DNA of 64,000 bases from Azolla caroliniana (lineage: Eukaryota > Polypodiophyta): contig JBHGNT010000002.1 of the NCBI GenBank assembly GCA_043228905.1, forward strand, positions 16,058,001-16,122,000, in the 5' to 3' direction. The position numbers and the translations under genes were made by a program. The notes beneath the pieces are model-generated. The model worked only from the letters and a program-made list of their open reading frames with translations, ran no database searches and was not told where the DNA came from. Below are positions 56,968 to 64,000 of the stretch, piece by piece; positions within the stretch are counted from its first letter, which is position 1, and the number at the start of each line of letters is the position of its first letter.

Positions 56968-57144
56968 CATTAGGCACAAGATGAACTATATTTGCAACAA
57001 CCAAAAAGGTAGGTTACAAAGCCAGTTTATATACTGACAAACTTAGGGCAACTGCCCTTCTCACTATTTGCATAAATAGGCTAAACCTAGTGTGTACAAA
57101 GGGAGACAATGTGAATACGTTCATTAGAGACCCGCATTCAACAT
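56798..57144. other. Unassigned segment with GA microsatellite
   Basis: About 350 bp between copias F and G with a GA run (about 56941-56968). The start TGACTATCTAGG and end CATTCAACA resemble an inverted LTR, but no target duplication was found. Confidence 0.35.
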
Positions 57145-57442
57145 TGTTGGAATAAAAGGCCGACTCCTTCCAAGTTGTATCTGTCTAAGTGTGAACTCGT
57201 CAATAAGTTAGGGCTTAGTATATAAGCAAATACCTAACATTGTATAGAGTGACGAGTGATAGAGAGACAAAGTGTCTATGCATTGTATCTCAGAGAGATA
57301 GTGAGAACGAAGCAATAAAGCTTTCCATTAGAGCTTGCACTGTGTAAGACCACGCTTATTCTATTTTTTGTTTGTGTTGTTTGTTGTCCAGTACCGACAA
57401 CACATCCATACACGTTTCTGCAAATCGCACTCGTTACCGACA
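57145..57442 (+). repeat. 5' LTR of copia G
   Basis: About 298 bp, TGTTGGAAT..TACCGACA, followed by the primer site TGGTATCAGAAC at 57445-57456. The family is that of copia B, by gag similarity. Confidence 0.75.
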
Positions 57443-57541
57443 ACTGGTATCAGAACGAACCTTTACTGTTCGGCGGCAACAGACAACAGAAGAAGCTGAA
57501 AGAAAAGACCAGGTCAAAAATCTCAAGTTCACAAACAGAAT

Positions 57542-58469
57542 ATGGCTTCAACATCCAGAACAGGAGTTGAAATCAGAAAATTCGACGGCAAAAACTTTGT
57601 CTTGTGGAAGGAGATGATGCAGGATGTGCTGATCATTCAAAGACAGGTCGAAGCCATTCGGCAAAGCGAAAAACCTGCTTCAATGACAGCTGAGGCGTGG
57701 AGATCAATGGACGAAATCGCACACTCCACCATCCGAATGCATCTGGCTGAAAACGTCTATTTTAGCATGGCAAAAGAGACGACAGTGTTCTCATTGTGGG
57801 AGAAGCTACAAGCCATTTATAAAAAGAAGTCCTCATCTTCGAAATTGATTTTGATCAAACAATTGTTCAACATGAAGATGAAATAGACTGATTTGGCAAC
57901 CTCCCACATCAATGCCTTCAGCTAAGTGTTGTTAGAGCTCTCGTCACAAGGGATCAACTTCGAAGAAGAAGTGAAAGCCCTTGCCCTCTTATCGAGCTTG
58001 CTGGCGAGTTGGGAGGTATTCTGCACAACATACGCCAATAGCCAACCCATCCTAAACTTGGACGAAACAATCGGTCAAGTCCTCACAGAGGACATCAGGC
58101 GAAAATCGATGGGACTAACCATCGATGAGTCAGCAAAATCCTATCACTTGACCGAGTCGTTCGACCGACAAAGTCGAACGAAAGAACAAGCCGACAGAAC
58201 CAGTCGACGCTACAGCCAATTGAAAACGGGGGGAGATCGACAACGGTCGAAGTCGAAAACGGGCCAATCAAGCGAGTACTGCACACACTGCAGGAAAGCT
58301 GACCACAATGTTTCTGACTGCTGGTCAATAAAGAGAAAAGAGAGTGGTCGGCGATCACAGCGGAATCGGGGACGTTCCGACTCGGACCACTCTCTAGTCG
58401 GCAACCAGATCAATGTTGCTGACACCCGATCTAAAGAAATCCTTTCCTTCGAGGACTCAATGATCGGAG
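57542..58469 (+). pseudogene. Copia G gag
   Basis: Plus-strand gag starting MASTSRTGVEIRKFDGKNF, with HSTIRMHLAENVYFSM, SSSSKLILIKQLFNMKMK, two stops (57885 and 57924) and a zinc knuckle CTHCRKADHNVSDC at about 58281. It is interrupted at SMIG by copia C3 and continues in frame at 60019. Confidence 0.85.
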
Positions 58470-60013
58470 TGACAGGAATTGGACGCTCCGTATACGCAAC
58501 GCTCGGCCACAACCAAGCTTAGAATCATACACAGAAAACGGGAAATAGATGTTAGACACAGAAAAGAGAAGAGTACACAGGATGTTTACGTGGAAAACCC
58601 AAACTAGGGAAAAAACCACGGCAGCCCACAGGCTGCAAACTTCTCCCGGTTCTGGGGACTACGGTTTCTATGTCTTATGCGTTCCGATTCGGTAAGGAGC
58701 GCTTTGGAGTCGGAGCTCATATCTTTATCTTTCCGATGCGCCTCCTCATCTAGCAAGCTCGACTTTACTCTTGCTAGGGATAACCGCTTTCCTTCCGGCC
58801 CGGCGTTGCCCAAAGTGACAACCAACGTCTCCCAGCTATCCGGGAGGGAACCGAGCAGGAGTAGTGCTAGTACCTCGTCGGCGAGAGGTACTTCCAATGA
58901 AGTTGCCTGGTGGATCAGACCCTGGAAGGCATTCATGTGCTCCGCCATGCTGGAGCCATCTTGGTACCGGAGTCTTACTAGCTTCCGGAATATCGAAACC
59001 TGATTAACAGTATTTTTGTTCTGAAACATAATGTCGATCTTCTCCCAGAGCTCATGAGCCTTGCTCTCTTCATTGAAGTTGTTGTATAGGCTCATGTCGA
59101 TGAAGCACCGTATGTACGCCGTTGTCTTCATGTGCATCACCTCCCATATCGTGGCATCGATTTTGTCCGGTCTCTTATCCCCAAATTGAATCGGCAGCCA
59201 AAGGTCTTTAACCACGAGCATATCCCTCATCTTCGACTTCCACACTGAATAGTTGGAGCCGGTGAGCTTGAACATGCCGCCCAACGATTCGTCCATTTTC
59301 TGTGTGGTTTCGCTCTGATACCACTTGACAAGAACTGGACGCTCCATATACGCAACGCTCGGCCACAACCAAGCTTAGAATCATACACAGAAAACGGGAA
59401 ATAGATGTTAGACACAGAAAAGAGAAGAGTACACAGGATGTTTACGTGGAAAACCCAAACTAGTGAAAAAACCACGGCAGCCCACAGGCTGCAAACTATC
59501 ACTATGTTAGAATGTACAATAGTGAGTTCACGGAGGCAACGACCTCGTGCTCACGATCTTCACCACAGGCGGCGGTTACAATCAAAGGCAATGATCTCTT
59601 CCTCTCTCTCTCACTCTTTGTACACTGTTACGCACACTGGTCTCACGTAGACAAGAATAACAACTACTAAAAGTTTGCCGTAAGTCATATTTATACTAAT
59701 ATGACTTTTCGGGTATTTACAAATATAGCCATGATGGACTCTCAGAAACATATTTACGAATATGTCTCTTCATCCGGTTCTCATCGGGTCTGCACCATCC
59801 GGCTCTCCATAGCCGAGTACTCCTCATCCGGTTCTCACCGGGTCTGCACCATCCGGCTCTCCGTAGCCGGGTACTCCTCATCCGGTCTTCACCGGGTCTG
59901 TACCATCCGGCTCTCCGTAGCCGGGTACTCCTCATCTGGTTTCGGCCTCGGCCGAGTTTGTTCATCGGCACTGTTCTTCTCCCTTCCCATTCGGAGGGAC
60001 CTGTCTCCCAACA
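58470..60013 (-). mobile_element. Copia C3, internally deleted
   Basis: A 1,544-bp derivative of the C1 family in minus orientation. It has a truncated 3' LTR (58470-58640), gag (59296 down to 58641, MDESLGGMFKLTGSNY to the SPQNREK region), a primer site (59310-59321) and a full 5' LTR (59324-60013). All pol is deleted by a direct LTR-gag join near 58640. Target duplication CGGAG/TGGAG (58465-58469 and 60014-60018; one mismatch). It splits copia G gag from protease. Confidence 0.85.
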
Positions 60014-60018
60014 TGGAG

Positions 60019-62604
60019 AAGTCCTCTACAGTGCACAAGTTGCACACACGTGGCTACTAGACTCTGGTGCCACATTTCACATGACCCCCAACATTGAATG
60101 GTTCTCGAACTATTCACCCGACGGGGAAATGGGCAGGAGTGCAAGATAGCCGGAACCGGGGAGGTTCCTATCAGATTGTCAAATGGCAACACAATAACCC
60201 TGCACCGAGTTTGGCACGTACCCGATCTAAAGAGGATTCTGGTCTCCATCGACATGTTAACCGAAGACGGGTCCAGAATGACTCTACACGAGTTGACATG
60301 GGTGATCAACCAAGGAAACCTCAAAATCGGTAGTGGGTACAAGTATAATAATCTATACCCATGGATATTGATCAACCCTGAAGGGGGCGTGAACGTAGCC
60401 GGAAAAACCGACCCGAACTTAGGGCATGGCCGACTTGGCCACATGTCTCAAGCCGGACTTGATCGGCTGATGTCGGTCGGCTACATCCCGAATCTCCAGG
60501 CAAAGACAAACTTCTACGAGCATTGTTGATATGGGAAACAGAGCCGAAGTCCGCACTCTCTCCACTACGAGACGGTACGACAACCCCTAGAGCTCGTGCA
60601 CACAGACATATGTGGGCCCATGCCAGAACGATCACTAGGAGGCTCTTGGTACTTCATCACATTCGTAGATGACTGTACACAGAAAGTTTGGGCATACTCC
60701 ATCAAGTCCAAAGATGAAGCGTTCGAGGTCTTCACTTGATGGATATCTGAAGTGGAGAACCGGTCGGGATACAGTGTGAAGACACTCTGATCCGACAACG
60801 GAGGTGAGTACACCTCCAGAGCCTTTAAACGGTACCTGTCCGGAAAAGGGATCTGACACCAAAAGATTGTTCCCTACACACCCATGCAAAATGGAGTGGC
60901 AGAACGGATCAACAGGACAATCCAAGAGAGTGTGACAGCAATGCTCCAGCAAGTCGAACCAAAACTTGAATTCTGGGCCGAGGCATTGCAGACGGTAGTG
61001 TACCTCATAAATCTGGTGCCGTCAAGAGCAATCAAGCTCGAAGTGCCACAGGTACTACGGTCAGGCAAACAGTCGACCTACAATAGGCTCCGTATATTCG
61101 GATGTGAAGCCTACGCGTTCATCCCCAGGGACAAAAGGACGAAGTTGGCACCCCATGCAACAAAGTGCATATTTCTCGGTTATGGAACCGATGGGGACTT
61201 CGGCTACCGACTATGGGACCCTGAGAACCGGAAATTGATCCGGAGCAACGACGTAGTCTTCAATGAAGACTCTATCTTCTCTCAGCGGAACCAATAGAAA
61301 ATTGTTGGTAAGAAGGTATCCTTCGAAGATGACAGCATTGTCGTAGAAGGACCGACCCACCAGGCCGAATCAGAGACTCGACAAACAGTTGAACTCCAAC
61401 AAGCTACCAACTTCCCTGCCGACACCGAATCGGCAACAAGTCCTATTGTCGAACTCAATGACAAAGTCATCAAAGACATAGCCGAATCGACAAGGATCGA
61501 TAAAGGCAAAGTCACCAAGAAACAAGTTAGAAAAGAGTTGACAACAACCATAAGGGAGGACAACCAGACACCATTGAAATCCCAATCTGGGGGCGGGACA
61601 CCTAACAAGTCTCCTAATATAGATGGTTCAACTAATGGCACCCAAGAGATCTGGACGAGCTCGAAGGCAAACAAAGTTCTATCAACCCGGCCTCGACTAC
61701 GTCAACTACACGGATGCATGCGAACCAAGCACATATGAAGAAGCTATGGTTGCACTGGACGCCGAGACATGGCTACAAGCCATGAAATCCAAAATGGACT
61801 CGATTCATCATTATCAAACATGGGAGCTGGTCGAACTACCAGCTGGAAGGAAGCCGCTACCTTGCAAATGGGTTTTCCGATACAAGTATGTATCCGACTC
61901 AGAGAAACCCAAGTACAAAGCTCGACTTGTCGCGAAAGGATTCAAACAGGAATATGGGGTCAACTACAACGAGATATTGTCACCAGTAGTCAAGATGACC
62001 ACCCTCCGACTCCTACTAGGAGTCGTGATGATAGAAGATCTAGAGCTCGAGCAAAGGGATGTAAAGACGGCATTCCTACACAGAGATCTGGAAGAAGACA
62101 TATACATGTCTCAACCGGCAGGCTTCACGGCGACGAGGGAGGACATTCACCTCGTATGTCGACTAAAGAAAAGTCTATATGGCCTAAAACAAGCACCGAG
62201 AATGTGGTACCAGAAGTTTGACTCCTACATACGGCAGCTTGGATACAACATATCAGACTTTGACCCATGCATGTATGTTCGGAAACTGGCCGACGAGTCA
62301 AGGATCTATCTGATCCTATACGTCGATGACATGTTGATTGCAGGAAGCAATCAAGCAGAGATTGGTAAGCTGAAGCGGAGCCTTCACGCAAAGTTCGCGA
62401 TGAAGGAACTCGGACAAGCCCGACACATACTAGGCATGAGGAACTCGGACAACAAAAATTCTCTGACTCTCCCAGTCCGAATACATCCGCAAGGTGCTGA
62501 AGTGCTTCAACATGGAGAATGCGAAGTCAGCACCGACACCACTTCCGAAATTGATTGGACTATCAGACAAAGACTTTCCTTCGACAGACAAGGAGAGAGA
62601 CATT
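60019..62604 (+). pseudogene. Copia G protease, integrase and reverse transcriptase
   Basis: Plus strand: protease TWLLDSGATFHMTPN at about 60048, the pre-integrase region (GRLGHMSQAGLDRLMS), an integrase core with stops (HTDICGPMPE, SDNGGEYTS, QNGVAERINRTIQESV), the integrase tail 60884-61297 (LRIFGCEAYAFIPRDKRT) and RT 61623-62440 (WVFRYKYVSD, VKTAFLHRDLEEDIYMSQP, KKSLYGLKQAPRMWYQKFDS, catalytic LILYVDDMLIAG). A frame change follows near 62450. The element is cut at 62605 by the copia H LTR. Confidence 0.87.
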
Positions 62605-63239
62605 TGTTGGGATTACGGTCCCTCCGGATGGGATGGTCAGATGTCCGGGAATCGGGAATGAAGACCCGAATGAGGAGTACCCGGTATCGGAACCGGATGA
62701 TGAAGACCCGGTTTCGGATCCGGATGATGAAGACCCCGGCTACGGAGCCGGATGACGAATGTACCCGGAGAGAGATCCGGATGCGAGGACATATTTGTGA
62801 ATATGTTTGCCAAGGGCCCTCGAGGCTATATTTGTAAATAGCCCGAAAGTCATTTGTGTATAAATATGACTTAGGGCAAACAGTTTTGTTGTTGTTGCTC
62901 ATTTTTCTGTTTCCCACTTAGAGGGAGCGAAGTGAGAGCAGCCGAGAGAGAGAGTGAGAGAGAGAGAAAGGAAGAGGTCGACGCCTCTGTGTAATACCGC
63001 CGCCTGTGGCGAGGACAGCGAGCTCAAGGTCGTCGCCTTGCAGCTCGCCATTGTACATTCCCTGCGTATAGTGATAGTTGGAGTCTTGCACTCCCGTGGT
63101 TTTTTCCCGTCTAGGGTTTTCCACGCTAAACCCTGTGCATTCAAGTCTCTCTCTGTGTTTTCGATTTTCTGCTGCATTGATTCGTGTTTCCTCGGTTGTG
63201 GCCGAGAGGTGAAGGTTTTGAAAGCGTCAATTCCTAACA
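62605..63239 (+). repeat. 5' LTR of copia H
   Basis: 635 bp, TGTTGGGATTACGG..TTCCTAACA, followed by the perfect primer site TGGTATCAGAGC (63243-63254). The expected TATA-like TATAAATATGAC is at about 62859 and GA repeats lie at about 62944-62968. It interrupts copia G. The 3' end lies beyond the window. Confidence 0.88.
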
Positions 63240-63270
63240 ATCTGGTATCAGAGCGACTGCAGTGCAGAAA

Positions 63271-64000
63271 ATGGAAGGCGGCAGCAGCGGGCAGCCGGGG
63301 ATGATGGTGCTGAATGCGCAGAACTACGCCGACTGGAAGATAAAGATGGAGGATCTGCTCATTGTTCGGGACCTGTATGAACCGATCGACAGGTCGGAAA
63401 TACCCAAGGGGGTACTTGAGACGGAATGGAGGCTTCTGAACCGGAAAGCCGTTGCAACCATTCGGCAATACGTCGACGTGAGCGTTCTACAACATGTGGC
63501 GAACGACACCAACGCATATGAGATGTGGCAGAAGCTGTCGGGCCTCTACGAGAGGAAGAATGCGTTGAACCGGACCTCCCTGATGAGGAAGATAGTGAAC
63601 CTCAAGTACCGGGACAGCGAGAGTATGGTGGAACACGTAAGCACGTTCATGGGATTCGTGAACCAGCTTGCGGCGATCAAGTTCCCGTTGGAGGATGCAA
63701 TGCAAGCCATCATGCTGATGTGTACATTGCCGGAAAGCTGGGAGAACTTGGTGGTGACCCTCAGCACCTCCTGCACCGAAGATAACTTGTCCCTACAAAC
63801 AGTAAAGACAAGCATTTTGAACGAAGAAGCGCGTCGGAGAGATAAAGAACCGGCCTCCGATCCGAAGATGCTGCTTACCGAATCGGATCGGGGAAGACAA
63901 CGGAACCGGAGTCCGCAAAGACGGGCGAAGTCGGGGACCCGGTCGCAGTCAAGAGGAAGGCCCACATGCTTCCACTGTGGGAAGCCGGGGCACTTCCGAA
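63271..64000 (+). CDS. Copia H gag, open to the window end
   Basis: Gag of a D-type copia, beginning MEGGSSGQPGMMVLNAQNYA just after the primer site and open without a stop for 243 codons to the edge. It has WKIKMEDLLIVRDLYEPI, VLQHVANDTNAYEMWQKL, SLMRKIVNLKYRDSESMVEH, MCTLPESWENLVVTLSTS and the beginning of the zinc knuckle CFHCGKPGHFR at the very end. It is the least damaged D-type gag in the window and may come from a recently active copy. Confidence 0.87.
   Translation, partial: MEGGSSGQPGMMVLNAQNYADWKIKMEDLLIVRDLYEPIDRSEIPKGVLETEWRLLNRKAVATIRQYVDVSVLQHVANDTNAYEMWQKLSGLYERKNALNRTSLMRKIVNLKYRDSESMVEHVSTFMGFVNQLAAIKFPLEDAMQAIMLMCTLPESWENLVVTLSTSCTEDNLSLQTVKTSILNEEARRRDKEPASDPKMLLTESDRGRQRNRSPQRRAKSGTRSQSRGRPTCFHCGKPGHFR

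Overview
The window is plant nuclear DNA, most likely from an angiosperm. It has a ten-exon cellular gene with short GT-AG introns, dense Ty1/copia LTR retrotransposons primed by initiator-Met tRNA (primer site TGGTATCAGAGC), an L1-type LINE, a chromovirus fragment, hAT-like and SINE-like short repeats, and many GA/TC, TTC and TATG microsatellites. The species cannot be fixed from the sequence. All family names here come from motif recognition, not from searches.

Layout. 1-6.6 kb: three truncated copia copies (A1 and B on the minus strand, I on the plus strand), one with a 289-bp tandem duplication in RNase H. 6.6-12.2 kb: intergenic DNA, then a 5'-truncated LINE on the minus strand. 14.5-17.5 kb: the only clear host gene, a GT14 (core-2/I-branching-like) Golgi glycosyltransferase. 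18.5-18.9 kb: a hAT-like MITE. 19.7-33.5 kb: copia A2 (minus), split in its gag-protease linker by a 9,279-bp DNA transposon (23395-32673, here called element 1). 33.5-45.5 kb: a Ty3/gypsy chromovirus end, then copia C2 (minus), which is split by a second, decayed and inverted member of the same transposon family (element 2, about 35246-44951). Element 2 is itself split by a young, nearly complete copia, C1 (38906-44579, target duplication TGAGA). 45.5-64 kb: nested copia remnants D, J, E, F, G and H, a solo LTR, an internally deleted copia (C3) and a LINE-like fragment.

The notable system is the element 1/element 2 family. Element 1 has about 28-bp terminal inverted repeats and an 8-bp palindromic target duplication. 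It carries two divergent genes. One is a transposase-like protein (resembling DUF7869 proteins, with a possible D-D-D catalytic set) that has a frameshift. The other is an intact six-exon gene for a 973-residue ParB-like/beta-class DNA methyltransferase. The first intron of the methyltransferase gene holds an array of a 25-bp palindrome with a 51-bp period. Element 2 keeps the 3' end of the methyltransferase gene, the 3' end of the transposase gene and, between them, its own array of about 16 different palindromes. The two palindromes share the skeleton CGAT-N7-ATCG. I infer that both genes and the array are parts of one mobile unit, and that the palindromes are sites for one of its proteins (ParB-like domain, methyltransferase or transposase).
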